The notes: generated by a model not told the origin, from the letters alone. DNA of 64,000 nucleotides from Delphinapterus leucas (GCF_002288925.2 NW_022098067.1:3082762-3146761); one strand, 5' to 3'. Positions 34,241 to 47,647 are shown, counted from the first letter of the stretch. Translations and numbers: made by a program.

Positions 34241-36007
34241 AAAAACATGATAATGCATTCAACAAAAGGACTAAAGAAAATTGTCTTTTTCACTTAGTTC
34301 TATAAAGCAATATTAAGACCAATGTTTAAAAGCTATAGGGAAGGAAATTTGGGTTTATACAAAGAATTTTCTATTGATATCCAGCAATGGTTTTCTTAAT
34401 ATATTCTATGTTACTTTCCATAGAAAATATTATTTCTTACCACAGGAATCTTTAAGTAAAAGCTGTTGATCAAAAATCAATACTCCTATAGTAAAAATTA
34501 TTGCACACATTATGGGTAATATGAATTAGATAAAACTTTTCTTCCCACAACATATATTTTAATTTTATCCCCAAACAAATTACTTATAGAAACAATGTTA
34601 TTAAAAGTTGTTAGATTCTGCCTGTTTTACAAAAGGTGAAATTAAAAATGGAAAAGAGAGCATGGGATTCTATGTCACAAAATTTTTATTCTGTTCTTTT
34701 CATTAAGTAGATAAATGAATTCCAGAAACTCATTTCAAAAGTAAAATAATTATGATATTCATATTAAATAGTTTGAAAAATTTTGTGGATTAATAAGATA
34801 GCTCAACCATCTCACAAGGGTTGTACACAGAAGAGCATGGAGGAAATTTTTATATGGTGTGTTGCATTGAGAAGTGTTGAGGAGTATTTTAAGTGTTCAC
34901 AACAACCATTTATTTCTTTATCTTTGATGTCTCACTTTTCATTAAAACTATTATTTCCAACTTCTTAAAAATATTTCCCTTTAGATTTCCTGCTGCTGCT
35001 TCATATTCACTGCTAAAAAGTCAATCCAACTAACCAATTGCCATTATAAAAGTCCCCACTCCAATCATTGATACAAAAATACCAGAAAATCTGGAGCCAA
35101 TGGAGCCAATGTTTTCTTTATAGACTCATTTCAATATTTAAGTAAGCCCTAGTATTTTTTCCTATATTTGTTAAATGAAGACATGACTCCTAATATCACA
35201 GTTATTAATTTAGTTATTCAATTACTTATACATTCTATTATTTATTCATTTAATAAGAAAATAAATAATCATATAAATTATTACTTAGCTTATTTAACAA
35301 AAAATAAGTGTCTACTATGATTCAGGCACCCTACTAAACACTGTGGCTTCAGCAATTGACCAAATAAAGACTTCTCCTTTATGTTCTGTTTGGAGAGACA
35401 CAGGCATTTTGGTTCAAGATATTAAGAAACATAATGTGGGGTGTGGGGGGGGTGGAATTGTGTGTTGTAGGTGACACTATAGAAAATCATTTCAATTTTC
35501 TGAAAGCATTAAGTGCTTCTTTGTATAATTAATTGCTATAACAATTAATAGAATCTCTTGACAATGCCAAACATTTCTGTCAAGAGAGAAGTCCTTGTCT
35601 GTAGACCAAAAGACTGAGACATATAAAAGCTTGCTTTTAACCACATAGTCCATCTTTGCTTTAAAAGGGATTGAATTCTTATGGACTCATACAAATTTGA
35701 ATAATAAAGTAGAATACTGGGGCAAAACGTCACAAAAGTATTGTTAACAACATCTGAGAAAAAGGAATTATTTGAGAGTGTGCTAATGTAATCTATTGTG
35801 TACTACTGAGAGAAGACAGGCTGATTTCTGACCTGTGCATATGAAATGCATTTGCCAACTCACAGTGCTTTAAGTGGTGATTAATATATTTTTCACACAT
35901 CAATATAATATACTTCTCCTCCAGATAGGCTTTTCAAGCTCACTTACTTTCTTTTGTACCCCATGTGTAAAGTTGTAGACTGAGAATTTAAACATTAGTG
36001 GTTGTTC
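34241..36007. other. Anonymous AT-rich sequence with one L2 trace
   Basis: No gene is seen. An L2-like piece at 35305-35390 is listed separately. A G-rich run lies at about 35436-35455. The remaining ORFs (61-62 codons) are not recognisable. Confidence 0.55.
35305..35390 (-). mobile_element. L2 LINE 3'-end fragment
   Basis: The plus strand reads 'gtgtctactatgattcaggc', 'accctactaaacactgtggc' then 'aaagacttctcctttatg'. These match the reverse complement of the L2 3' end ('cacctactatgtgccaggca', 'ctgtgctaggcactgggg'). Highly diverged. Confidence 0.5.
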
Positions 36008-36429
36008 AATTTAAATTAATTAATTAATTATATCATTGATTTATAATATTATATTAGTTGCAGGTGTACAGTGATATAGAGATTCAGTATTTTATAGATT
36101 ATACTCCATTTAAAGTTAATATAAAATATTGGCTATATTCCCTATGCTGTACAATATAATCTTGCAAATTATTTATTTTATACATAGTAATTTGTATCTC
36201 TTAATACCTTACCCTATACTGCCCTCTCTCATTCTTTCTCCCTATTAAAACCCACTAGTTTGTTCTCTATGTCTGTGAGTCTGTATCTCTTTTGTCATAT
36301 TCATTTGTTTTGTTTTGTTTTATAGATTCCACATATAAGTGATAACATAAAGTATTTGCCTTTCTCCATCTGACTTATGTTACTTAGCATAATACCCTTC
36401 AGGTCCATACATGTTGTTGCAAAAGGCAA

Positions 36430-39400
36430 AACTCTTTCCTTTTTATGGCTGAGTAGTATTCCATTGTGTATATATAGCTTTATATACCACATTTTCTTTA
36501 TTCATGCATCTGTTGTTGGACATTAGGTTTTTTCCATATCTTGACTGTTGTAAATAATGCTACTATGAACACTGGAGTGCATGTATCTTTTTGAATTAGT
36601 GTTTTTATTTTCTTTGGCTATGTATCCAGGAATGGAATAGCTAGGTTACATGCTAGTTCTATTTTTAGCTTTTTGAGGAACCTCCACACTGTTTTCCATA
36701 TTGGCTGCACCAATTTACAATTCCACCAATGGTGTATTTGGGTTCCCTTTTCTGCACATCCTCTCCAACAATTTTTATTTGTGGTCTTTTTGACAATAGA
36801 CATTCTGACAGGTATGACGTAGTATCTCTTTGTGGTTTTGATTTACATTTCTCTGATGCTTAGCAATGTTGAGTATTTTTCATGTGCCTGTTGGCCATCT
36901 CTAAGTTTTCTCTGGAAAAATTCTATTCAGGAATTTTGCCCATTTTTTAATCTGAATGTTTTTTTCAATATTAAGTTGTGTGAAATATTTATATATTTTG
37001 GATATTAATCCCTTATCAAGCAAACATTTTATCCCATTTAATAGGTTGTCTTTTCATTTTACCAATGGTTTCCTTTGCTGTGCAAAGGTTTTTAAATCAA
37101 ATTAGGTCCCATTTGTTTATTTTTGCTTTTGTTTCTTTTGCCTGAAGAGACAAATCCAAAAATACATTGCTAAAATTGATGTCAAAGAGTGTCCTGTTCA
37201 TGTTTTCCTCTAGGAGTTTTATGGTTTACAGTCTTACAGGTTTATAATCTATTTTAAGTTTACTTTTGTGTATGGTGTGAGAAAACATTCTAATTATATT
37301 ATTTTACATGTAGCTGTCCAGTTTTCCCAGCACAACTGTTGAAAAAACTGTCTTTTCTCCCTTGTATATTCTTTCATCCTTTGTCATAAATTAATTGACT
37401 GTAAGTGAGCGGCTTTAATTCTGGTGTCTCTATTCTGTTCCATTTTGCCTGTATTTATACCAGTACCATGCAGTTTGATGACTGTAGCTTTGTAGGGTAG
37501 TCTGAAATCAGGAAACATGAAATCTCCAGTTTTGTTCTTTTTTTCTCAGGATTGCTTTGGCAATTTAGTGTCTTTGGGATTGTAAATCCCAAATGTAATG
37601 TAAATAAAATATAAATTTTGGGATTATTTGCTCTAGTTATATGAAAAGTGCCATGGTATTTTGATGGGATTGCATAAAGTCTGTTATTGCTTTGAGTAGT
37701 ATGGACATTTTAACAATATTAATTCTTTCAATCCATGAACATTAGATATCTTCCCATTTCTGTGTATCATATACAATTTTCTTCATCAGTATTTCATAGT
37801 TTTCAGAATATATGTATTTCACATCCTTAGTTATGTTTATTACTAGATATTTTATACTTTTTAAAGTGATTTTTAAAGGGATTGGGTTCTTGCTTTCTCT
37901 TTCTGATAGTTTGTTATTATAGTATAGAAAAGCAATAGATTTCTGTGTATTAATCTTGTATCCTGCAACTTTACTGAATTCATTTATGTTTTAATTGTTT
38001 TTTGGTGGAGACTTTATTGTTTTCTGTATAAAGTATCATGTCATCTGCAATAGTGACAGTTTCACTTCTTCCCTTCAATTTGGATGTCTTTTATTTCTTT
38101 TTCTGGCCTGAATGCTATGGTTAGGCATACAAATACTATGTTAAGTAGAAGTGGCAAGAGTGGGCATCTATATTTTGATCCTGATTTTAGAGGAAAAGCT
38201 TTCAGGTTTCATGACTGAGTATGACGATACATCTATATGTTCTCTCTATACCAGCCTTCATGAGAGATTTTTCTCATAAATTTATCTTGAATATTGTCAA
38301 ATGCTTTTACTAGATCTATTGAAATGATGTGATTGATCACTTTGTTAATGTTGTGCACCACATTGATTGGTTTGTGGATATTGAACCATCATTGCATCCC
38401 TGGAATAAATTCCACTTGATCAATGTTTATGATCCCCTTTATATATTATTTAATTTGGTTTGCCAATAATTTTTGAGGGTTTTTGTATCTATATTCATCA
38501 GAGATATTGGCCTGCAATTTTTCTTTGTAGTGTCTTTTTCTGGTTTTGGTATCAGTGTAGTATGCTTTGTAGTATGAATTTGGGAGTGTTCCCTCCTTTT
38601 CAATATTTTGGAATACTTTGAGAAAGATAGCTGTAAATTTGTTTTTATGTGCTTGGTAGAATTCTCCTGTGACACTGTCAGTCCTGGACATTTGTTTGCT
38701 GGAAGTTTTTCATTACTAATTCTATTTTACTACTAGTGATAGGTCTGTTCAGTTTGTCTGTTTCTTCCTGATTTATTATTGAAAATTTGTAAGTTTCTAG
38801 ACATTTATCCATTTCTTCTAGGTTGTCCAATTTGTAGAAATGTAGCTGTTCATAGAAGTTTTTAATGATTTTTTTGTATATCTGTGATATCAGTTGTAAT
38901 TTCTCCTCTTTCATTTCTTATTTTGTTTATTTGGGTCTCCTCTCTTGTTAATGTGCCTAGATAAAGCCTTATCAATTTTGTTTATATTTTCAAAAAACAA
39001 GCTTTTTGTTTCATTGATCTTTTCTATCGTTTTTTGTTTGTTTGTTTCTATTTTAATTATTTATTCTCTGATTTTTATTATTTCTTTCCTTCTCCTCCTG
39101 CTGACTTAGGGCTTTGGTTCTTCTTCTAATTCTTCTAGATGGTAAGTGAAGTTGTTTAATTGAGATTTTTCTTGTTTATTGATGTAGGCCTATATTGCTA
39201 TAAACTTACCCTTTAGAAGTTCTTTAGCTGTGTTTCACATATTTGGGGAAGTTGTGTTTTATTTTCATTTCAGAAAAAAAATTCTTGATAAAATTTCTAA
39301 TTTTTAATTTGTTGAGATTTGATTTGTGGCCTGGCATGGGACCTATCCTCAAGAACATTTCATGTGCACTTGAAAAGAAAGTGTATTCTGCAGTTTTTGG

Positions 39401-39900
39401 ATGGCCTATTGTGACATTTAAAACTATTATTGCCTTATTGATTTTCTATCCTGATGATACGTCTTTTGATGTTAGTATAATGTTAAAAGTCCCCTACTAT
39501 TATTGTATTATTATCAATTTCTCCATTTTTATCTATTAATATTTTATTTATATATTTAGGTGCTCCTATATTAGGTGTATATGTTAATGAATGTTTTTTC
39601 CTCTTCTTTTTTTGATCACTATATTATTATAATTCTCTACCTTTTGTTATAGACTTTATTTTAAAGTCAACTTTGTCTGAGTATTGCTACTCCAGTTTTC
39701 TTTTTGTTTCCATTTTTATGAAATATCTCTTTCCATCCATTCACTTTCAGTCTGTCTGTCTTTAATCCTAAAATGAGTCTCTTGTAGGCAGCATATAAAT
39801 GGGTATTTTTAATCCAGTCAGCCACATTATGTCTTTTGATTGGAGCATTTATCCCATTGAGAATTAAAGTAATTATTTTTAGGTATGAACTTATCACCAT
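36430..39900 (-). pseudogene. L1 ORF2, broken
   Basis: The first 77 codons are open from 39900: MVISSYLKIITLILNGINA, then a degraded 'CCLQETHF' equivalent ('AAYKRLIL') and 'NGWKEIFHKNGNKKK'. The fingers and RT follow with stops (pieces at 38678-38914 and 38439-38691). The C-terminal knuckle survives at 36618-36803, where the series C-X3-C-X7-H-X4-C can be read ([18 protein letters not shown]). The catalytic endonuclease region is already lost. Confidence 0.82.
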
Positions 39901-40319
39901 GTTGTTACTTGTCTTGTGGTGGTTTTGTAGTTATTTTTCTTGTTTTCTTTTTCTTTTAATTTCTTCCTTCGTGGTTTGATGATTTTCCTTATCAGTATGT
40001 TTGTGTTCCTTTCTCTCTAGTTTTTGTGTACCTATTTTAGGATTTCAATTTGTGGTTACCATAGGGTTCATATATGTTGACCTGTAACTATATCTATTTG
40101 TTGAAACTGGTAGTCATTAGTTTCTAACACATTTGAAAAGATCTAAATTTTCTACCCCTTTCCCCCCAAGTTTTGCTTTTTTGATGTCATATTTTGCATC
40201 TCCATGTTTATCCCTCCACTGTCTATTTTAGTTATAGTTGATTTTACACTTTTTGTCTTTTAATTTTCATACTAGCTTATTTAAGTGGTTGATCCTCAGA
40301 CTCCACTATATATTTCCAT

Positions 40320-41250
40320 TTATTAGTGGGATTTTTCCTTTCCTATAAATTCTCTGTAGCTTTCTCTTTACCACATAAAAACACACAGTTTAATAGTTCT
40401 TATAGGGTCAATTTAGTATTGATGAAATCTTTTAGTTTTTGTTTGTCTGAGAAATTATTTTTCTCTCCTTCAAATCTGAATATTAATGTTGCTGGTAGAG
40501 TATCTTAGGTTGCAGAGTTTCCCTTTCAGTACTTTTAATATATCATGCCACTCCCTTCTGTCCTGCAAGTTTCTGGAAAAAAAAAAATCTGCATTATGTG
40601 GGGGGGCATTGGTCCCTTGTATTTTACTTTTCCTTTTTTTTTTTTTCCTCTTTTGCTACCTTTAGAACTCTCTATGTTTAACTTTTGCCATTTTAATATA
40701 ATATGTCTGTGTGTGGTTCTCTTGTTTGGGGTTCTCTGTGCTTTCCTTACCTGGATATTAGTTTCCTTCCTCAGGTTTGAGAAGTTTTCAGTCAAAATTT
40801 TATCAGATATAGTTTTGACCATTTTCTCTCTCTCTTTTCCTTCCTGGACCCCTATAATATGAATGTTAGTATGCTTGATATTGTCTTAGTGGTCTCTTAA
40901 ATTGTCCCCATTTTTAAAATTTGTTTTTCTTTTTTCTCTTCTGGTTGAGTGATTTCCATTATTTTACCTTCCAGATTGCTTATGTGTTATTTTGTATCAC
41001 CTGGTCTGCCATTAAGTCTTTCTAATGTGTTTTTCATGTCAGTTATTGTATTCTTCAGCTCTGGCTCATCTTTTTTATATTTTCTAGATCCCTGTTAAAA
41101 TTCTCACCATGTTTATCTGTTCTTTCCACACCTCAGTTAGCATTTTTATTACTAATGCTTTGAAGTCTTCTCTGGTAAATTATTTATCTCTATTTCATTA
41201 GTTGTTTTTTCAGGTTTTTTTTTTCCTATTCTTTCATTTGAAACATGTCC
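40320..41250 (-). pseudogene. L1 ORF1, broken
   Basis: A 95-codon open piece (40535-40822) carries 'ILTENFSNLRKETNIQVRKA', 'HRHIILKWQK' and a C-terminal 'YKG' followed by frame damage and a short G-run insertion near 40600. The coiled-coil half lies at about 40900-41230. It encoded the L1 RNA-binding trimer; no complete frame remains. Confidence 0.7.
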
Positions 41251-41289
41251 CTCTGTCCTCTAATGTCGTTTCACTTTCTCTGTCTCCAT

Positions 41290-42440
41290 AAAATTAGGTG
41301 AATAAGTTACCTATCCAGTTTTTGAAGGGCTGTCCTTGTGTGGTAGTGTCCCTATGCAGTCTGTGTGTAGACAGTGGCTTTGATAGAAGAGCTGGAACTG
41401 AATTGAGCATGGGCTACATCTTCCCCTGGCGTGTACTGACAGCTACCACCTTGATGGGAGGTAGGGCTGGAGATGGAGGGAGTAGACCTGGAGCCAGGAT
41501 TAAGCCAGTGTTTCTCTTATGCTCAATGTCCTATCAGTGGTGGGGTCAGGTCTTTAAGTGCTGGAGCAGAAACCTTGATGTTTGGGTCCTAGCTGGTTCC
41601 ATTCTAAGTGTGCACTCTCTCCCCTCCCAACAGTGGCAACTTTGCCCAGTGTGGAGCAGAGCTGGGGCAAGAAGGTCTGGAGTGGGTGCCTAGTGTGGTC
41701 TGAGGCATGCCTGGGAAGGTTCCAGTACGCCAGTCAGAGTTCCAGACTGTTACCAATCCTCTACCTCCATGAATGCCAGAGATGGCCACCCTCACTCTGT
41801 TCAGATCCTGTGCCAGGTTTTTGCCAACTTTGTTCTCCCCAAGTGCACACTTTCCTTGGCAATAACAGCCTTTACCTAGTGTGGAGTTACACTGGAGCAA
41901 GAGAGGTTGGAGCAAACACCTAGTGTGGGTTGGGGCACATTCTGGGGCAGTCATTGGAAATGGGCCAGAGTCCCAGGCAGTTCCAATCTGCTTCCTCCCC
42001 TTTGTTTCTGGGAGTAAGAAAGCATGTACAAATATTCTCCATAAGCAGAGTCTCAGTTTCTTACAGCCTTCTTGTAAGTTCCACTGGTTTTCAAATCAGC
42101 TGAGGGAACTCATCTTTCCAGTGTCATACCTCAGGGCTGGGGTGTCCAATATGTGACTTGAACCCCTCATTCCCCAGGGAGGCTCTCTGAGACCATGATA
42201 TCTTTCTTTTTTTCTGTGGCCCCCACTAGGGTCTTGGGTTCTGACCTGATTGTTTCTCCTTCCTTCTTACCCCACCCATGTGGATTTCTTTTAGAGCTTT
42301 GGTTATACAAGGGTCTTTCTGCCAGTCGCCAGTTTGTTTTCAGTGAAAGTTGCTTGCTCCACATGTGGATGTATTTTTGATGTGTTTGGTGGTGGGATGA
42401 ACTCAGAAACCTCTTTCTCTGCCATCTGGATCTGCTCTCC
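41290..42440 (-). promoter_or_regulatory. L1 5' UTR, decayed, minus strand
   Basis: A GC-rich kilobase compared with its surroundings, ending on the minus strand with 'ggagagcagatccagatggc' at about 42420-42440. It produces several overlapping ORFs of 91-131 codons on both strands (e.g. plus 41298-41693, plus 41582-41923, minus 41604-41954). Overlap on both strands and the L1 context argue that none is a gene. Confidence 0.68.
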
Positions 42441-44334
42441 AGTGGTTGTGCAGTTTTAATCCACAATTTAAAATGTGGTTCTGACCAGTTATCACTCTTC
42501 TACAGTCTCACTGTATATCAATAAACTGTGAGAAGACACAATTCCCTGCACCAAATGGTCTTTTTGCATAGCTGAATAACTCAGCTGAGATTATGGTGTA
42601 TAAAAATTCCCAGGAAAGTATGTAAAATCATTGCCAGGAGTTTTTAATATAGACAAGCTATAGATAAAGACAAAATGACCAACCTAAGATTACAAGGGTG
42701 ATTTGACTCTAAAATAAAAGTTACTTAAATTAAAAAAAAACTGAACTATAGTAAGCATAGTACACTAACAATTTTTTGATGTGCACTGAAAGAGTTATAC
42801 ACTGAATATGATATATATCATCCTAGGGATTCTATTCAAGAAAAAGTCATCAGTGAGAACTTACAGAAAATTGAAAACAAGTTTTTAAAGTATTCACTTA
42901 AATCAATTTATGTCAACTCTAATTCAAGGGAGCATCTTAAGAAGAGATGAGTTCAACAAACCAAATGTGCCACAATCAATTGGCCAGGACATTTTAAAAT
43001 GTATTTTAAATATATGTATAATTTTAGTTGTGAGATATATATGGAAGCATAACAAAGAAAAGCCTTGAATACAGTTCCCATTCTATGAAGACATATTTAA
43101 AATGTAATGCACAGTATATTTAAGCAGTTAAATTAATAGGGTGTAAGTTTCTGTTCCCATAAAATAATTTTCCTTTGCTGGTATTGATTTGCTAACACCT
43201 TATTATATGGAATGCATGTTTTGTGGAATGTTTTAGGTAGTATTATTGATTCCCTGAAAGTTGAGAAGATGAGAAGCATAGAAATGTTTTTTTTTTATTT
43301 TTTCATTAAAAATTAGTTGTGACAAGCTTAAAACTCAAAGGAAATCTCTGTTTATAAACTATGCCCCTTTAAAACTCTTTTCCCTATGAAGCCAAAAGAA
43401 GCTAATTAGATCAAGCTTCATTAATGGAAAGAAAGAAGGTGATGTCTCTTTCTGTTCTGAGCTAGTAAGAACAAAACTGCAGAATGTATTCAAATCTGAG
43501 TAATTTTAAAATTTAAGGAAGACTACAAATAAATTGCAAATGCATTAGGAATAGTGTGACCAAAATATTGAAATGTCTCAATGCTAAGTAAATGAGACTC
43601 TGTGGGGTTTTCTTTCTTCTTTTTGGTTTGGCTTGATTTGAGTTTTTTGTTTTTTGGGTTTTTTGGTTCTGTATGATTAGTGTATTTATGCATTTGAAAG
43701 ACTGCCATTTAGAAGAGGGATTATACTTTTAAAAAATGAGTTTAACCAATAGGAAGACAAATTTTGAAGCAACAGAAGAAAGAATGTTCTCAGCACTTTG
43801 AAAGATGGACTGAAAAAAAAACAGAACCAATAACCATTTTCATAAAAAGGTGCTAAAGCTGAAAGTCCAGCTACAAAGGGGTATATAATAGAGAAGACCT
43901 TAGGAGAAATAGCCATCAGATTAGAATTTAAATGGTATGAACTTTAAGTTTCACCTAAACCAGAGAATCTATAATGCCACTAAAGCTTATGCAAGTTTAT
44001 GTTAATTATTTCTGAAAAGGCACAACCAATCTCTCTTAAAAAATTACATAGCTTGTGTTTTCATAAGAGAGAATATTTGTTCCATAAGAGAGAATTATTC
44101 CATTATTGGCAAATTTTAGAACAAAAAATATTATTCCTATCTCTCTACTTGTGCAATGTTAATATGCTAATTCATTAGTGCATTTCTCCATTATATGACT
44201 CTGTTTCTTTCACATTAATATAACCATTCTATAATGTGACATTTTGAGTTTAATATATAAAACTAAACTAAAAAATTATATATAAAATTGATATATATAA
44301 TGCATTTTCTATTACTACATAGTTTAATTATTTA
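42441..44334. other. Anonymous AT-rich sequence, no gene seen
   Basis: Nearly 1.9 kb shows no recognisable element. A T/G-rich stretch at 43608-43680 makes the 61-codon minus ORF at 43523-43708, which is low complexity. Confidence 0.55.
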
Positions 44335-44467
44335 AATGGTTTTATAAATAATATTTAATAATTTATCAATAATTTCCTTATTGCTGTATATTTAGTGTAA
44401 ATTGGAAGCTTAATATTACAAATAATACTGAGATAAAAACATTAATGGACTCCTCCATATATTGGTT
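44335..44467 (-). mobile_element. Possible old LINE fragment, left of the young L1
   Basis: The text 'tccttattgctgtatattta' and 'attacaaataatactgagat' resembles an old antisense L1 block. A possible continuation ('ctaaattgctttccatatgt') lies at about 46540-46595, beyond the younger L1. If so, the young L1 landed inside it. Tentative. Confidence 0.35.
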
Positions 44468-46482
44468 TATTTTTTACATCTTTATTGCAGTATAATTGCT
44501 TTAAAATGGTGTGTTAGTTTCTGCTTTATAACAAGTGAATCAGCTATACATATACATATATCCCCATATCTCCTCCCTCTTGCGTCTCTCTCCCACCCTC
44601 CCTATCCCACCCCTCTAGGTGGTAACAAAACACCGAGCTGATCTCTCTGTGTTATGCAGCTGCTTCCCACTAGCTATCTATTTTACATTTGGTAGTATAT
44701 ATAAGTCCATGCCACTCTCTCACTTCGTCCCAGCTGACCCTTCCCTCTCCCCGTGTCTTCAAGTTCATTCTCTATGCCTGCATCTTTATTCCTGTCCTTC
44801 CCCTAGGTTATTCATAACCTTTTTTTGTTTGTTTTTAGATTCCATATATATGTATTGGCATATGGTATTTGTTTTTCTCTTTCTGACTTACTTCACTGTA
44901 TGACAGACTCTAGGTCCATCCACCTCACTACAACTAACTCAATTTCGTTTCTTTTTATGGCTGAGTAATATTCCATTGTGCCACATCTTTATCCGTTCAT
45001 CTGCCAATGGACACTTAGGTTGCTTCCATGTCCTAGTTATTGTAAATAGAACTGCAATGAATGTTGTGGTACATGCCTCTTTTTGAATTATGGTTTCCTC
45101 AAGTTTTATGCCCAGCAGTGGAATTGCTGGGTCATAAGGTAGTTCTATTTTTAGTTTTTTAAGGAACTTCCATGCTGTTCTCCATAGTGGTGGTATCAAT
45201 TTACATTCCCACCAACAGTGCAAAAGTGTTCCCTTTTCTCCACACCTTCTCCAGCATTTATTGTTTGTAAATTTTTTGATGATGGCCATTCTTATTGGTA
45301 TGAGGTAATACCTCACTGTAGTTTTGATTTGCATTTCTCTAATGATTAGGGTTTTTGAGCATCCTTTCTTGTGCTTCTTGGCCATCTCTATATCTTCTTT
45401 GGAGAAATGTCTGTTTAGGTCTTCTGCACATTTTTGGATTGGGTTGTTTGTTTTTTTGATATTGAGCTGCATGAGCTGCTTGTAAATTTTAGAGATTAAG
45501 CCTTTGTCAGTTGCTTCATTTGCAAATATTTTCTCCCATTCTGAGGGTTGTCTTTTCATCTTGTGAATGGTTTCCTTTGCTGTGCAAAAGCTTTTAAGTT
45601 TAATTAGGTTCCATTTGTTTATTTTTGTTTTTATTTCCATTTTTGTAGGAGGTGGGTCACAAAGGATCTTGTTGTGATTTATGTCATAGAGTGTTCTGCT
45701 TATGTTTTCCTCTAAGAGTTTTATAGTGTCTGGCCTTACATTTAGGTCTTTAATCCATTTTCACTTTATTTTTGTGTATGGTGTTAGGAAGTGTTTTAAT
45801 TTCATTCTTTTACATGTAGCTGTACAGTTTTCCCAGCACCACTTATTGAAGAGGCTGTCTTTTCTCCATTGTATATGCTTGCCTCTTCTATCAAAAATAA
45901 GGTGACCATATGTGTGTGGCTTTATCTCTGGGTTTTCTATCCTATTCCATTTATCTATATATCTGTTTTTGTGCCAGTAGCATACTGTCTTGATTACTGT
46001 AGCTTTGTAGTAGAGTCTGAAGTCAGGGAGCCTGATTCCTCCAGCTCCACTTTTCTTTCTCAGGATTGCTTTGGCTATTCGGGGTCTTTTGTGGTTCCAT
46101 ACAAATTGTGAAATTTTTTGTTCTAGTTCTGTGAAAAATGTCATTGGTAATTTGATAGGGATGGCATTGAATCTGGAGATTGCTTTGGGTAGTAGAGTCA
46201 TTTTCACAATGTTGATTCTTCCAATCCAAGAACATGGTATATCTCTCCATCTGTTTGTATCATCTTTCATTTCTTTCATCAGTGTCTTATAATTTTCTGC
46301 ATACAGGTCTCCTCTAGTAGGTTTCTTCCTAGGTATCTTATTCTTTTTGTTGCAATGGTAAATGGGAGTGTTTCCTTAGTTTCTATTTTAGATTTTTCAA
46401 CATTAGTGTATAGGAATGCAGGAGATTTCTGTGCATTAATTTTGTATCCTGCTACTTTACTAAATTTATTGATTAGCTCTAG
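44468..46482 (-). mobile_element. 5'-truncated, relatively young L1
   Basis: This is the 3' UTR plus roughly the last 550 codons of ORF2 in reverse orientation. The 3' end is intact ('ctttattgcagtataattgc' near a short T-run at 44468-44480). Homology stops at about 46482, within ORF2 just after the RT palm. ORF2 is open over about 447 codons except for one stop, so it is the least decayed L1 here. No TSD could be fixed with confidence. Confidence 0.88.
44939..46279 (-). pseudogene. L1 ORF2 C-terminal part with a single nonsense codon
   Basis: Two open pieces, 46279-45761 (172 codons) and 45640-44939 (233 codons), are in the same frame. The 40 codons between them are open too; only a TGA at 45763-45761 interrupts. 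Domains seen are '[20 protein letters not shown]', then '[20 protein letters not shown]', then the Cys/His knuckle C-X3-C-X7-H-X4-C at 45256-45203 (residues 129-146 of the second piece). It ends at the stop after 'LLSHKKKRN'. The RT active site and endonuclease are absent because of 5' truncation, so it cannot act alone. A frame slip lies near 46310. Confidence 0.88.
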
Positions 46483-47647
46483 AATGGCTGCCAGAGGTAG
46501 TCATACTAAGTCACATGTTATGGGCAGTTTATGCCTCATTGTATAGAGTGCTAAATTGCTTTCCATATGTACTGCATCTTTTTACTCACCTTTCAACTTG
46601 ATTTTAATTTCAAAAATACAGTGGCTACCTTTTTAATGTGTTTTTTGTAAATGTTTTTAACACTGGGATAGTTATTTCTAAACTTATGTTTCTAAAAATT
46701 AAGTAAAAATAATACTGGTGTTTGTAAAGATAAATACAGCCAAGATAATCTATTACAGCTATGACCCTATAGGATGCTCTGTTTCATATTCACTGTCAGC
46801 ATAACAGGTTTCTCACATTTTCAGTCTACATCCTCATCTTGCCTATTTCTAAGGGCTTAAGGGCTTAAGCTTTCCCTGTATCTCTCGTCTAAGAACCATC
46901 TTCCTCTGTATAACTACATCCCCTTTCTTTGTTAAATAATCACAGATGCAACCAACTCTCAGTATAGATTTCTTGACTAATGGAGATGATGATAACAATG
47001 TTACTAATAAGAAATAATAAATTATTCCTAATTGATGCTCTTAAATGATGAACATTATGTTAACAATGTATAAATTAACTCCTTTAATTCCTACCACAAT
47101 CCTTTATTCTACCACCTATGTAATAAAAGATGCTGAAACTCAAATGTAATTTTCCTAATATAACAGTTCTTTTAACTGCTAGAACAAGTATTTGAATCCA
47201 CACTTTTCTTACTTCAAAGCTATGTTTTTAACAAAATTTCTTCAAAAATTTGAAAAATGTTATGATATTAAAATTAGATAGAGAAAGGCCTTAACAGTGA
47301 TTTTGATCACCATCCATGGTCTACCTTTATTATATTTAGAAGTCAAATTTAGTAAAACTTCCTTTTACAATAGTTCTTTGTACTGGTCTAAAACAGTATT
47401 GGTCCCAAAGAAATATTGATTGTGTTTTCATTAATAATTTCCTACCCACAGTCACAATATGTTTTTCTCAATTGTATAAACTACACATTTTTTTTCCATT
47501 GTACATCTTATACTCCCAATTCAGTTAGCCTGGCTACTCCAAAATATGTGATCGTCAACTCCCTTTTGAATACCTCTGTCTTTTTCTTCCAACTATAAAT
47601 ACCATTCCCATCTCATCTATTTGGAATCTAGAATGTCATGTTTTCTC
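46483..47647. other. Anonymous sequence with one MIR
   Basis: No gene is seen. The leftmost ~110 bp may belong to the old LINE split by the young L1. A MIR-like element at 47075-47228 is listed separately. A short tandem 'aagggctt' pair lies at about 46850-46868. Confidence 0.5.
47075..47228 (+). mobile_element. MIR SINE fragment
   Basis: The order 'taactcctttaattcctacc', 'taaaagatgctgaaactcaa', 'tttgaatccacacttttctt' follows the MIR core: 'ttaatcctcacaacaaccc', 'acagatgaggaaactgaggc', 'tttgaacccaggcagtctga'. Diverged, as expected for a mammal-wide SINE. Confidence 0.55.

Larger units (their letters stand above)
36008..42440 (-). mobile_element. Nearly full-length minus-strand L1 LINE
   Basis: From right to left: a 5' UTR about 1.1 kb long (42440-41290), ORF1 (about 41250-40320), ORF2 (start at 39900, end near 36430), and a 3' UTR with an AT-rich degenerate tail at about 36008-36030. 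Uninterrupted by other elements, it is the longest single copy in the window (about 6.4 kb). Both ORFs are decayed, and divergence is similar to the L1 at 24.4-31.0 kb. A TSD is not visible. Confidence 0.85.

Noticed and set aside
34615..34680. Possible MIR core ('gcctgttttacaaaaggtga')
   Set aside because: Only one weak block matches and the following conserved boxes are absent.
41298..42156. Overlapping ORFs of 91-131 codons on both strands, which could look like a gene
   Set aside because: They lie in the GC-rich 5' UTR of the minus-strand L1 (36.0-42.4 kb), overlap one another on both strands, lack domains and lack splice context.
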